A DNA stretch of 64,000 nt, taken from NCBI RefSeq assembly GCF_012241385.1, contig NZ_JAAVXB010000001.1:372001-436000 (forward strand), read 5' to 3'. The notes beneath the pieces are model-generated. The model made no database searches and was not told the origin of the DNA. It was given only the letters and a program-made list of their open reading frames with translations. The number at the start of each line of letters is the position of its first letter. The stretch's first letter is position 1. This stretch comes from Solimonas marina (GTDB lineage: Bacteria > Pseudomonadota > Gammaproteobacteria > Nevskiales > Nevskiaceae). Made by a program: the position numbers and the translations under genes. This document shows positions 40,699 through 49,747 of the stretch, one piece after another.

Positions 40699-43600
40699 TC
40701 AGATCTCTCTGGCGCGGCGCAGCTCGATGATCTTCGACGGCAGTTCGGACGCCGGCGCCGGCTTGCAGAAGTGATAGCCCTGCATCGTGAACGCGTTGGC
40801 GGGAGCCGCCTTGCCGATGAAATAGCCCTGCGCGGCGTCACAGGCCCGTTCACGCAAGTAGAGCAGCTGTGCTTCGGTTTCGACGCCTTCGGCGACAACG
40901 CGGATGTTGAGGCCATGCGCCATCGCGATGATGGCGCGTGCCACCGCGGCGTCGGCCGGATCTTCATAGATATCGCGCACGAAGCTGCGATCGATCTTCA
41001 GCAGGTCGATCGGGAAGCGCGTGATGTACGACAGGCTCGAGTAGCCAGTACCGAAGTCGTCGACGGCGATCGACAAGCCGAGCATGCGCAAGCTCTCCAG
41101 CGTCGTCGTCGTGTCGTCGGATTCGGCCATCAGCGCGCCTTCGGTGATTTCAAGCACCAACTGCGACGCCGGCAGACCGGACGCCAGCAGCGCCGCCTGC
41201 ACGTTCGCCATCAGATCCTGGTGCGCAAACTGCTTCGGCGACAGATTGACCGCTACTGTCAGCGGCTGGCCAAGGCGCTTTTGCAGCTCGACGACCTCGT
41301 GGCACGCGGTACGCAAGGTCCAGTAGCCGATCGGCACGATCAGACCGGTCTCTTCGGCGACCGGCAGGAATTCGGCCGGCGAGATCAGCCCGCGCTCCGG
41401 ATGCCGCCAGCGAATCAGGGCCTCGACGCCGGACACCTCACCGGTCGCCAGGCTGATCTGCGGCTCGTAGAACATCTCGAATTCTTCGCGCGCCAGTGCG
41501 CGGCGCAGCTCGGTTTCGATGATGATGCGGCCCTCGGCCTCGATCAGCATCTCGTGCGTGAACAGCCGATAGTTGGCGCGACCGCCAAGCTTGGCCTTGT
41601 ACATCGCCGTGTCGGCGTTCTTCAGCAACGTCACCGGATCGGCACCGTCATTCGGATAGCGGCTGATGCCGACGCTGGCCGTGACGTGCAACTCATGCGC
41701 GCCCACCACAACCGGCTTGTTCATCGCCGCGATGACCGCCTGCGCGATGCGCGTGACGTCGCCGCCGTCGTCGAGGTCCGGTAGCAGAATCGAGAATTCG
41801 TCGCCGCCCATGCGCGCGATCGAGTCGCTTTCGCGCACGCAGTTGCGCAAGCGCGCCGCGACCGTCTGCAGAATCTGATCACCGACGTGATGGCCGAGCG
41901 AATCGTTGATGCGCTTGAAGTTGTCGAGATCGATCATCATCACGCCGACCTCGCTGCGCGTCCGTCGTGCGCGCGAGATGGCGACCGCCATACGGTCGTT
42001 GAGCAGCGAGCGGTTCGGCAGCTGCGTCAGCGCATCGTGATGCGCGAGATGGCGGATGTAGTCCTCGCGGCGGCGGCGCTCGGTGATGTCGTAGGCCATC
42101 GCCAGATAGCCGATGACGCTGCCGGCCGCGTCGCGACGCACCGTCACCGCCATTTCGACCGGCGCCAGCGAGCCATCCTTGCGCCGTGAAATCCACTCGT
42201 GTTCGTCGGTCAGACCGCGATCGGCGCGCACCTTCAGGGCCTGGAAGTCATTGGCAACCGGCGAGCCGAACTCCTTGCTCAGCGCGTCGGCGCGCTGCAG
42301 CAGGTCGGCGCCGTCGACCAGCTCATGCAGATGCAAGCGCCCGATCATTTCGTCGCGGCGATACCACCACAGCCGTTCGGCGGCCGGATTGACCGAGCTG
42401 ATCAGGCCATCCGCGTCGGTCGCGACGATGCCGAAGGCCGCCGCATCGAGGATCGACTGACGGAAGCGGTTCGCTTCGGCAAGCGCCTCCTCGCCGGCGC
42501 GCCGCTCGCTGAGATCGCGCGCGACCTTGACGAAGCCGAGCAGGCGGCCGGACGGATCGCGCACCGCCGTCAGCACCAGACTGGCCCAGAACCGCGAGCC
42601 GTCCTTGCGCACCCGCCAGTGCTCGTCCTTGAAGCAACCGTCACGGCGCGCAACTTCCAGCGCCCGCGCCGGCCGTCCCGCGCGCTGGTCTTCCTCGGAG
42701 TAGAAGCAGGCGTAGTGGCGGCCGATAATTTCGTCGGTGCGATATCCCTTGATGCGCTCGGCACCCTCGTTCCAGGTCGCGACACAACCCTGCGGATCGA
42801 GCATGAAGATCGCGTAGTCGGCAACGCAGTCCACCATCAGGCGGAAGCGTTCCTCCGACTGGCGCAGCGCCGTTTCGGCGGCGCGGCGCTCGCTGATATC
42901 GGCGATCACGCCGACGTAGCGGCGCGCGCCGACCGCGTCAATCAGATTGATCGACAGCGACAACGGAAATTCTTCGCCGTTCGCGCGCTGGCCGACGACT
43001 TCGCGGCGCAAGCCAATGAAGCCGCTCGGCGTTTCCTTGAGCAGCCCAGAGACGTGCCCGTCGTGTGCGCCGCGATAGCGCTCCGGCATCAGCATCTTCA
43101 CGTTGCGGCCGATCACGGTCTCGGACGGATAGCCAAAGATCAGCTCGGCGGCGCGATTGAAGGTCAGCACCATACCGCTGGTGTCGATCGTCAGAATCCC
43201 CTCGGCGCTACTGTCGACGATGGCGCGTTGATTGGCCTCGGTCTCGCGCAGAGCTGCCGTCATCTGCATCGCCATGGTCCGCGCCCGCTGCCGCCCCGTT
43301 GCGAGCAGAAACGTCACCATCGCAAGCAGCAAGCTGCCGGCGATGCCGCCGACCAGCGCCGCGATGCCGGCCCAGTCGTGCACGGCCGCGAAGCCCGGCG
43401 TCGCGGCAAACTCGAACTGCCAGCGGCGGCCATACGCATCGAGGCTCAGCGACTGATGCAGATCATTCGCGCTGTCCTCCGACATGTCGTCGAACAAGAT
43501 GCCACCGGACGCGTCACGCACACGCACCCCTAGCCCGGCCGGTCGACCGGCGAGCACCGGATGCATGAAATCGCCCATGCGAAACGGCGCATAGACATAG

Positions 43601-44295
43601 CCGATCAGTGCCGAGCGCCGCGCCGCCGCGTCGTACAGCGAATAGCCGGCGCTGTAGACCGGGACATAGAGCAGCGTGCCGACCTGCGGGTGGCGGTCGT
43701 CCTCCTGCAACAACTGCACCGGCCCCGACAGCGCCGGATTGCCCGAGTCACGGGCCTGCATCATCGCCGCACGGCGAGTCGGCTCCGAATACATGTCGTA
43801 ACCGAAGGCCCGCTGATTGCGGGCATTGAACGGCTCAATGAATTCGATTTCGGTGTAGTCGCTGCGCTCACCGAGCGGGAACACCCGAAAGTCCGGAAAG
43901 CCCTCGTCACGGATGGTCTTTTCGCGCGCCGGCAACTCCGACGGCGACACATGGCGCGCGAATGCGATGGCCTGAACGCCCGGATAGCTGCTCGCCACAT
44001 CGAGGCTGTCGACATAGCGGCGCCAATCGTCGCGCGTGACTTCGGCCGACGCCGCAAACAGGCCCGCGCCGCCACGCAGGATCTGCTGGTAGGCCTGCAG
44101 GCGCACGCCAACCGCGGTGACGACACCGGCCGATTCATGTGCGAACTGGGATTCGCGCGTCGCCCCCGTCGTGTGCTCGACGTAGCGATAGACCACAACA
44201 CTCAACAAGAGGCCGAGCGCCAATACCGCGAGCGCCGGCCACTGCACGAGCACGTTGAGCCGTCTCGACTGGATCTCCTGGGGGTTCACGGTCAC
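40699..44295 (-). CDS. CHASE-PAS-GGDEF-EAL cyclic-di-GMP signalling protein
   Basis: A 1198-residue membrane protein. A helix at about 18-40 and a second at about 312-332 flank a periplasmic CHASE domain (about 70-260). Three PAS domains follow (about 355-470, 480-600 and 610-740), each closed by a short PAC segment. The GGDEF domain has the intact motif GGDEF at 830-834 and an RESD inhibitory site; the EAL domain has EAL at 958-960, DDFGTGYSSL, KIDRSFV and AEGVET. Both activities look possible, so it could make and break cyclic-di-GMP. The start is a GTG at 44295 without a clear ribosome site; a GTG two codons later is equally possible. Confidence 0.92.
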   Translation of the reverse strand: MTVNPQEIQSRRLNVLVQWPALAVLALGLLLSVVVYRYVEHTTGATRESQFAHESAGVVTAVGVRLQAYQQILRGGAGLFAASAEVTRDDWRRYVDSLDVASSYPGVQAIAFARHVSPSELPAREKTIRDEGFPDFRVFPLGERSDYTEIEFIEPFNARNQRAFGYDMYSEPTRRAAMMQARDSGNPALSGPVQLLQEDDRHPQVGTLLYVPVYSAGYSLYDAAARRSALIGYVYAPFRMGDFMHPVLAGRPAGLGVRVRDASGGILFDDMSEDSANDLHQSLSLDAYGRRWQFEFAATPGFAAVHDWAGIAALVGGIAGSLLLAMVTFLLATGRQRARTMAMQMTAALRETEANQRAIVDSSAEGILTIDTSGMVLTFNRAAELIFGYPSETVIGRNVKMLMPERYRGAHDGHVSGLLKETPSGFIGLRREVVGQRANGEEFPLSLSINLIDAVGARRYVGVIADISERRAAETALRQSEERFRLMVDCVADYAIFMLDPQGCVATWNEGAERIKGYRTDEIIGRHYACFYSEEDQRAGRPARALEVARRDGCFKDEHWRVRKDGSRFWASLVLTAVRDPSGRLLGFVKVARDLSERRAGEEALAEANRFRQSILDAAAFGIVATDADGLISSVNPAAERLWWYRRDEMIGRLHLHELVDGADLLQRADALSKEFGSPVANDFQALKVRADRGLTDEHEWISRRKDGSLAPVEMAVTVRRDAAGSVIGYLAMAYDITERRRREDYIRHLAHHDALTQLPNRSLLNDRMAVAISRARRTRSEVGVMMIDLDNFKRINDSLGHHVGDQILQTVAARLRNCVRESDSIARMGGDEFSILLPDLDDGGDVTRIAQAVIAAMNKPVVVGAHELHVTASVGISRYPNDGADPVTLLKNADTAMYKAKLGGRANYRLFTHEMLIEAEGRIIIETELRRALAREEFEMFYEPQISLATGEVSGVEALIRWRHPERGLISPAEFLPVAEETGLIVPIGYWTLRTACHEVVELQKRLGQPLTVAVNLSPKQFAHQDLMANVQAALLASGLPASQLVLEITEGALMAESDDTTTTLESLRMLGLSIAVDDFGTGYSSLSYITRFPIDLLKIDRSFVRDIYEDPADAAVARAIIAMAHGLNIRVVAEGVETEAQLLYLRERACDAAQGYFIGKAAPANAFTMQGYHFCKPAPASELPSKIIELRRAREI

Positions 44296-44482
44296 ATCTG
44301 GCGAAAGTCAGGGTGAGCACAGAATGCCCAGCCGCGCCGCCGACAGCCGCTTCGGCGCGATAGCCGGCATCTGCAGAGCGGATCAGCGGCTTCAACCCCT
44401 AACCAAATCGGACGAAGCCCGAGCTTGCGGGCCTGCCTACGATCACAGGCCTCCGCGACCCGTTCAGCGCTTTCTTAGAAAT

Positions 44483-45694
44483 ATGGCAGACATTCCCGGC
44501 ATCGCCGACCGTCCCAGCGTCATGCAGGCATTCGCCGGCCTGACGACCGACGAGCTTGAAATCCTCGGCACTGCCGATCGCTTTGCACAGGCCGAGCTCT
44601 ACCCGCTCGCGCAGCGCATGGACGACGAGGAATGGTGGCCGCAGGACATCTTTCCGAAGATTGGCGAGACCGGCTATTTCGGCGTCACCGCACCGGAAGC
44701 CTATGGCGGCAGCGGCCTCGGCGTATTCACGTCCGGCCTCATCCTGCAAGCGTTCTCGCGCTGGAACCACGCTCTGGGCCTGGCCTGGGTCGCGCACGAG
44801 AACCTTTGCATGAACAACATCCTGCGCAATGCCAACGAAGCGCAGAAGCAAAAGTATCTGCCGGGACTCAACCGCGGCACGCTGATCGGCGCGCTCGGCC
44901 TGACCGAACCGGGCGCCGGCTCCGATGCACTCGGCTCGATGCGCACCACGGCGCGCCGCGAAGGCGGCCATTACGTCCTCAACGGCCGCAAGATCTACAT
45001 CACCAACGGCCCGGTCGCCGATGTCTTGCTGGTCTATGCCAAGACCGACAAGGACAAGGGCTCGCAAGGCATTTCCGCATTTATCGTCGAAAAGGACTTT
45101 CCGGGATTCTCGGTCGCGCAGAAACTGGTGAAGATGGGCTTTCGCGGCTCACAGACCGCTGAACTGGTGTTCGACGAGTGCCGCGTGCCGGTCGAGAATC
45201 TGGTCGGTGGCGAAGATCGCGGCGTGAAGATCGTCATGTCCGGCCTCGACCTCGAACGCGCGATGATCTCGCCGATCTGCCTCGGCATCGCCGAGCGCGC
45301 GTTGACGCTGTCGCTCGACTACGCACGCCAACGCAAGCAATTCGGCAAGCCGATTGCCGACTTCCAGATGGTGCAGTCGATGCTGGCCGAGATGTACGTC
45401 TGGGTCGAATCGATGCGCCTGTACACCTACCAGGTGCTGCGCGCCGCCGACGTCGTCGACGAGAACGAGGGCGGCCGCGGCGACATTCACAAACTGACGG
45501 CCGCTGGCGTGATGTACGTGGCCGAAACCATGAACAAGGTGCTCAATCACGCCATCCAGGTACACGGCGGCAGCGGCTACATCTGGGAGTCCGAGATCAA
45601 CCGCCTGTACCGCTCGATCAAACTGCTCGAAATCGGCGCCGGCACGACCGAAGTGCGCAAGATGATCATTGCCGGCGAACTGCTGAAAAGCTGA
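44483..45694 (+). CDS. acyl-CoA dehydrogenase of the isovaleryl-CoA dehydrogenase type
   Basis: A 403-residue FAD enzyme that introduces an alpha,beta double bond into a short or branched acyl-CoA. Normal acyl-CoA dehydrogenase landmarks are present: GVTAPEAYGGSGL, LTEPGAGSDA, KIYITNGP, RKQFGKPIADFQ and QVHGGSGYIWE. The catalytic glutamate of the usual C-terminal site (EGT) is replaced by GAGT, while LDLER carries a glutamate at the site used by isovaleryl-CoA dehydrogenase. This points to a branched-chain or terpenoid-acid substrate. It is divergent from the GGDEF-EAL gene and is followed by an SDR gene after repeat copy 2. Confidence 0.92.
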   Translation: MADIPGIADRPSVMQAFAGLTTDELEILGTADRFAQAELYPLAQRMDDEEWWPQDIFPKIGETGYFGVTAPEAYGGSGLGVFTSGLILQAFSRWNHALGLAWVAHENLCMNNILRNANEAQKQKYLPGLNRGTLIGALGLTEPGAGSDALGSMRTTARREGGHYVLNGRKIYITNGPVADVLLVYAKTDKDKGSQGISAFIVEKDFPGFSVAQKLVKMGFRGSQTAELVFDECRVPVENLVGGEDRGVKIVMSGLDLERAMISPICLGIAERALTLSLDYARQRKQFGKPIADFQMVQSMLAEMYVWVESMRLYTYQVLRAADVVDENEGGRGDIHKLTAAGVMYVAETMNKVLNHAIQVHGGSGYIWESEINRLYRSIKLLEIGAGTTEVRKMIIAGELLKS

Positions 45695-45703
45695 GCAACA
45701 AGC

Positions 45704-45850
45704 ATCCAACCACAGATTTCACAGATTGCACGGATTAATTCTCTATCCCCTGTGAATTGGAATATCGCGGCAAGAAATCGGCTTGCGCGCGATGTGGCGC
45801 GTTCCGCTTTCTTCTTTTTGTCTGTGAAATCTGTGCAATCTGTGGTTAAC
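45704..45850. repeat. CAGATT-type intergenic inverted repeat, copy 2
   Basis: The left arm (CCAACCACAGATTTCACAGA, continuing to about 45737) and the right arm (about 45817-45850, ending AATCTGTGGTTAAC) are near-perfect complements about 32 bases long around an 80-base middle. It begins nine bases after the acyl-CoA dehydrogenase stop and ends four bases before the next gene's ATG, filling the entire spacer. Confidence 0.85.
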
Positions 45851-45854
45851 GAAG

Positions 45855-46736
45855 ATGTCGACGACACCAGAGCAAGCTGAACAACAGAACACGCCCGAGG
45901 CGCTGTGGGCGGCGGAGACGGTGTATCGGCCGGATCTGTTCGCCGGCAAGGTGGCGCTGGTCTCCGGTGGCGGTAGCGGTATTGGCCGCGCCACGGCGCT
46001 GCTGTTTGCGCGGCTGGGCGCCAAGGTCGCGATCTGCGGGCGTACCGCCGAGAAGCTCGATGCCGTCGTCGAGTTCGCGCGCGCACGCGGCGCCGAGATG
46101 ATCGCGGTGCCGACCAATGTCCGTGAACCCGAGCAGGTTGAGGCCTTGTTTGCGCGCATCGACGACACCTGGGGCCGGCTCGACTGCGTCGTCAACAATG
46201 CCGGCGGCCAGTATCCGCAGCAGGCGATCGACTATGCGCCCAAAGGTTGGGCGGCCGTGATCAATAACAATCTCAACGGCAGCTGGTACATGATGCAGCG
46301 CGCCGCGCAGTACTGGCGCGAACATCCACTGCCGACGGGTGTCAGCGCGTCGATCGTCAACGTCGTGGTCGTCACCGAACGCGGCATGCCGGGCGTGGCG
46401 CACACCGTCGCCGCGCGTGCCGGCATCATCGGCGCCTCACGCACCGTCGCCGTCGAATGGGCGCCGCTGGGCATTCGCGTCAACTGCGTTGCACCCGGCC
46501 TGACCGCCACCGAAGGTCTGTCGGTCTATCCCCCGGAAGCCGTCAGGGAATTCCCGCTCGCCAACCCGATGAAACGCCCAGGCACCGCCATGGAAATCGC
46601 CGAAGGCTGCATCTACCTGTCCGCATCCAGCGGTCGCTTCATCACGGGCGAAGTGCTGACGATCGACGGCGGCGGCAAGCTCTGGGGCGAACTCTGGACC
46701 GCCGGCCGGCCGGAGTACTACAAACTGCCGGGCTAG
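45855..46736 (+). CDS. SDR-family oxidoreductase (PECR / citronellol-dehydrogenase-like)
   Basis: A 293-residue short-chain dehydrogenase/reductase. The Rossmann motif VSGGGSGIGRATALLFARLG (about 36-55) and NNAGGQYPQ mark the cofactor and core. The classical YxxxK is absent: the segment reads HTVAARAG, as in peroxisomal trans-2-enoyl-CoA reductase-like and Atu-type citronellol dehydrogenase-like enzymes, and ends with TIDGGGKLWGE. A reduction or oxidation of a CoA-linked or terpenoid intermediate is plausible, next to the branched-chain acyl-CoA dehydrogenase. The ATG at 45855 has only four bases between it and repeat copy 2, with no clear ribosome site; a GTG 23 codons in (GGAGACG before it) is an alternative. 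Confidence 0.85.
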   Translation: MSTTPEQAEQQNTPEALWAAETVYRPDLFAGKVALVSGGGSGIGRATALLFARLGAKVAICGRTAEKLDAVVEFARARGAEMIAVPTNVREPEQVEALFARIDDTWGRLDCVVNNAGGQYPQQAIDYAPKGWAAVINNNLNGSWYMMQRAAQYWREHPLPTGVSASIVNVVVVTERGMPGVAHTVAARAGIIGASRTVAVEWAPLGIRVNCVAPGLTATEGLSVYPPEAVREFPLANPMKRPGTAMEIAEGCIYLSASSGRFITGEVLTIDGGGKLWGELWTAGRPEYYKLPG

Positions 46737-46756
46737 GTTCTCGCCGCTTCAAAAGC

Positions 46757-46845
46757 TTTTTAACCATGGATTACGCAGATTTCACAGATTGAGAATGTGG
46801 GGATAACAGCCCCGTTATCTGCGCAATCCGCGTCTTTCTTCATCG
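46757..46845. repeat. CAGATT-type intergenic inverted repeat, copy 3 (degenerate)
   Basis: The left arm (AACCATGGATTACGCAGATT at about 46762, continuing TCACAGATT) and a degenerate right arm near 46814-46832 (GTTATCTGCGCAATCCGCGTC) are imperfect complements. It lies 20 bases after the SDR stop and shares arm motifs with the other copies. The rest of the 554-base gap 46737-47290 holds the repeat pair listed below and no gene. Confidence 0.6.
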
Positions 46846-47060
46846 ACGGCAAACGCGGCGGAATGTCGTTGGCGTGGCCCCCTGGGTTTGCTACCGGCCG
46901 TACGCAGGCCCCTCGATACATTTCGCTGCGCGAAACACTCGGGGCGAACGGCTATGAGTTTCATCGATCCTGACGCCGCAAACAGACCACCGGATCGGCA
47001 CGCGCAACAGCACTGAGGTCGCGATGATCACGCGCGGTGGCCATGGCGAGAGAAGCAATC

Positions 47061-47265
47061 GTCGCGAGCAGGCCCGAGGCTGTGCCGAGAAGCGCAGCCG
47101 TACATCAGTACGGCGAGCATCGCAGGTGCAGGATCGGGCCGCGCCGTAGATTGATTCGCGGCGCGCCGCGTAAGGCGTGGAGTCGGCGTCGAGAGCAGGG
47201 CCGAGGTCGCGGCTTGCGCGCACAGTCGTACATGAGTACGGCGAGCACGCAAGGCGCGAGATCGG
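47061..47265. repeat. tandem imperfect direct repeat with internal palindrome
   Basis: Two units of about 77 bases (47061-47137 and 47188-47265) both contain a GTACAT(C/G)AGTACGGCGAGC segment and end with a GATCGG stretch. In the first unit GCCGTAC (47097-47103) and GTACGGC (47108-47114) form a perfect palindrome around ATCA. A third, shorter related stretch lies at about 46992-47015. They fill the region before the PAS-GGDEF gene and look like REP-type repeats. Confidence 0.6.
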
Positions 47266-47290
47266 TACGCGCAGCAGCCGAGTCCGCGCC

Positions 47291-48292
47291 TTACTCGAAC
47301 CAGGCGCGAACGGCGTTGCGTCCCTCGCGCTTGGCTTTGAACAGCGATGCGTCGGCCTGGCGCATCAATTCGCCGAAGTCACGCGTCAGCGGACGCAGCG
47401 CCGCGACGCCGCCGGTGACCTGCACGCCGACCATGCGCGCGCTCTCGGTCTGCACTCGCGCCTCGGAGACGCGCAGGCGCAGGCGCTGGGCGATTTCCAT
47501 CGCCGGACCCTTGTCACAGCGCGGCAGCAGCACCGCGAACTCGTCGCCGCCGAGGCGGCCGACGGTGTCGATACGGCGCAGGCCTTCGGTCAGCGCCGAC
47601 GCCACGGCCACCAACACGCGATCGCCAAGGTCGGCACCTTCGGTGTCGTTGAATTTGCGGAAGTGATCAACGTCGAACAGCACGACTGACAGGGGTTCGG
47701 CGAACCGACGGGCGCGCTCGAATTCCTGGCGGCCGATGTCGATGAAGTGCGTGCGATTGACCAGCTGCGTCAGCCCGTCGCGGGTAGCGCGCTCATAAAG
47801 CTCGCTCTGCCGCATCTTCTGTTCGGTGATGTCGTGAAAGACTTCGACAAAGCCGTGAATTTCGCCACCGCCGGTGCGCACGACATCCAGCGACGCATCG
47901 ACGATGAACTGGCTGGCGTCGGGCCGTCGGCGTCGGGACTCACCGCGGAGGTGACCATGCGTGCGCGCGAAATCCAGCGCTTGCTGCGGCGTCGTGCCGC
48001 TGGCCGCCGGTGTCGGGGTCGCAACGTCGCTCGGGAACAGGTCGGCGTAGGGTCGGCCGACGATTTCGCGATCGCGCCAGCCGCAGAGGCGCGACGCGCC
48101 GCGGTTCCAGCTGGTGATCCGGCCATCGCGATCGATCATGCAGACGCCGAACGCGCTGATCGCATGGACGGCGTCTGCATAGCGCTGCGGATCGCGCGTC
48201 AGCAGCCGCTCGTACTCGCCGGCGCGGATCGCGGACGGATCGTCAGGGACAGCGGACGGCGGCGAATAATCCGGATCGATCATCCGCGGCAT
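47291..48292 (-). CDS. PAS-GGDEF diguanylate cyclase
   Basis: A 333-residue soluble protein: a PAS/PAC sensor (about residues 38-160, with ISAFGVCMIDRDGRITSWN and IVGRPYADLFP) followed by a GGDEF domain (about 170-333). The motif GGDEF lies at 248-252 and an RRID inhibitory site five residues before it. It should be an active, product-inhibited cyclase; the PAS ligand is unknown. Two ATGs (48292 and 48283) are possible and neither has a strong ribosome site. The C-terminal part is flanked by the tandem repeat region. Confidence 0.9.
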   Translation of the reverse strand: MPRMIDPDYSPPSAVPDDPSAIRAGEYERLLTRDPQRYADAVHAISAFGVCMIDRDGRITSWNRGASRLCGWRDREIVGRPYADLFPSDVATPTPAASGTTPQQALDFARTHGHLRGESRRRRPDASQFIVDASLDVVRTGGGEIHGFVEVFHDITEQKMRQSELYERATRDGLTQLVNRTHFIDIGRQEFERARRFAEPLSVVLFDVDHFRKFNDTEGADLGDRVLVAVASALTEGLRRIDTVGRLGGDEFAVLLPRCDKGPAMEIAQRLRLRVSEARVQTESARMVGVQVTGGVAALRPLTRDFGELMRQADASLFKAKREGRNAVRAWFE

Positions 48293-48445
48293 TCTAGAGA
48301 CTGTATTGCGGGATGCGAGTAGGAAATCGACGCCCGCTGTGGCCAGCGTCGTGCGCGCTGCGCTGCAACAACGCGGAATTCAGAACGGATTCATCGCCAC
48401 AGGCGATGCTGCACACAGCATAATTTCAATTTTTTGGAGGATGAA

Positions 48446-48931
48446 ATGCGTACGCTGAAAGTCATACTCGCCGCAACCGCCGTCAGCACGGCCTGCTTCG
48501 TCGGCAATGTCTGGGCCGCGAACGACAGCCCGGTCGGCGTCTGGAAGACCATCGACGACTCGACCGGCAAGGCCAAGTCTTTGGTGCAGATCACCGATGA
48601 AGGCGGCACGCTGCACGGCAAGGTCATCAAAATTCTGCATCCGTCCCATCCGAACCCGACCTGCGACAAGTGCGATGGCGACAAGAAGGGCAAGCCCATC
48701 GAAGGCATGGAGATCATGTGGGGCGTGAAGAAGGACGGCAGCCAGTGGGACGGCGGCAAGATCCTCGACCCGGAGAAGGGCAAGACCTATGGCGTCAAGC
48801 TGTCGCTGGAAGACGGTGGCGACAAGCTCGACGTGCGTGGCTTCATCGGCTTTTCGCTGCTCGGCCGGACCCAGACCTGGGTGCGCGAGACCGATCCGGC
48901 GGCGACCAGCGACTCGACGACCAGCCCGTAA
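48446..48931 (+). CDS. DUF2147 family secreted protein
   Basis: A 161-residue protein with a signal peptide (MRTLKVILAATAVSTACFVGNVWAA) and one DUF2147 domain: SPVGVWKTIDDSTGKAKSLV, IEGMEIMWGVKK, GKILDPEKGKTYGVKLSL and VRGFIGFSLLGRTQTWVR. A cysteine pair in NPTCDKCDG is an extra metal-like site in many members. The family is periplasmic and of unknown function. The ATG at 48446 follows an excellent GGAGG site. It is divergent from the PAS-GGDEF gene and followed by a strong terminator. Confidence 0.9.
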   Translation: MRTLKVILAATAVSTACFVGNVWAANDSPVGVWKTIDDSTGKAKSLVQITDEGGTLHGKVIKILHPSHPNPTCDKCDGDKKGKPIEGMEIMWGVKKDGSQWDGGKILDPEKGKTYGVKLSLEDGGDKLDVRGFIGFSLLGRTQTWVRETDPAATSDSTTSP

Positions 48932-48959
48932 GTCCGCTGTCGTCGGCTTAAGATTGGCC

Positions 48960-48988
48960 AGGCGCCCGTTGCGACGGGCGCCTTTTTT
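48960..48988 (+). terminator. intrinsic terminator of the DUF2147 gene
   Basis: Nine-base arms (GGCGCCCGT at 48961-48969 and ACGGGCGCC at 48974-48982) close a four-base loop and are followed directly by six T. It lies about 30 bases after the stop. Confidence 0.93.
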
Positions 48989-49133
48989 ACGCCTCTTGCA
49001 CCGCCGGGCCGCCGCCCCAAGGTAGGGGCAACGGAGCGGCCGCGCCGGCACGGCGGCGGCCACCGAGAGTAGAATTCACCGACCCATACATTGACCCCAG
49101 GCGTGCGTGCGCGCGCCGACACCGGAAACCGAC

Positions 49134-49742
49134 ATGATCGACCGCGATTTCAGCACGGCGGAGAAGGAAACCGACGCCAAGGCCGCCGCCCCGAAGACGC
49201 CGGGACTCGACGAGCGCCTGTTCAAGGCGCGCACGATCCTGATCTACGGCGCGATCAATCAGAAGCTGGCCGAAACCTTCAGCGCGCGCCTGCTGGCGCT
49301 GGCCGCCGAGTCGGACGATCCGATCACGATCTACATCAACAGCCAGGGCGGCCACGTCGAATCCGGCGACACGATTCACGACATGATCAAGTTCGTGAAG
49401 CCGACGGTGCGCGTCATCGGCACCGGCTGGGTCGCCAGCGCCGGCGCCCTGATCTATTCGGCTGCCAAGCCGGAAAATCGCCTGTCGTTGCCGAACACCC
49501 GCTTCATGCTGCATCAGCCGTCCGGCGGCGCTGGCGGCACCGCGTCGGACATCGCGATCATGGCCAAGGAAATCGTGTTGATGCGCCTGCGCCTCAACGA
49601 GATCTTCGCGCGCGAAACCGGCCAGCCGCTCGAGCGCATTCAGCGCGACACCGAACGCGACTACTGGATGAGCGCGCAGCAAGCCAAGGAATACGGTCTG
49701 GTCGGCCGCATCATCAACAACGCGTCCGAGATCGACGGCTAA
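49134..49742 (+). CDS. non-canonical ClpP-like serine protease
   Basis: A 202-residue protein of the ClpP/crotonase-fold peptidase family. The likely triad is S102 in GWVASAGALIYSA, H127 in NTRFMLHQPSGG and D176 in TERDYWMSA. The Gly-rich NSQGGHVESGDTIHDMIKF segment and AQQAKEYGLVGRII are kept. It differs from housekeeping ClpP in the serine context (ASAGA instead of ASMGA) and lies away from clpX, tig and lon. It probably forms a second type of ClpP barrel, possibly with ClpP1 partners. The ATG at 49134 was chosen over an upstream GTG. Repeat copy 4 follows at once. Confidence 0.88.
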   Translation: MIDRDFSTAEKETDAKAAAPKTPGLDERLFKARTILIYGAINQKLAETFSARLLALAAESDDPITIYINSQGGHVESGDTIHDMIKFVKPTVRVIGTGWVASAGALIYSAAKPENRLSLPNTRFMLHQPSGGAGGTASDIAIMAKEIVLMRLRLNEIFARETGQPLERIQRDTERDYWMSAQQAKEYGLVGRIINNASEIDG

Positions 49743-49747
49743 AGCGA

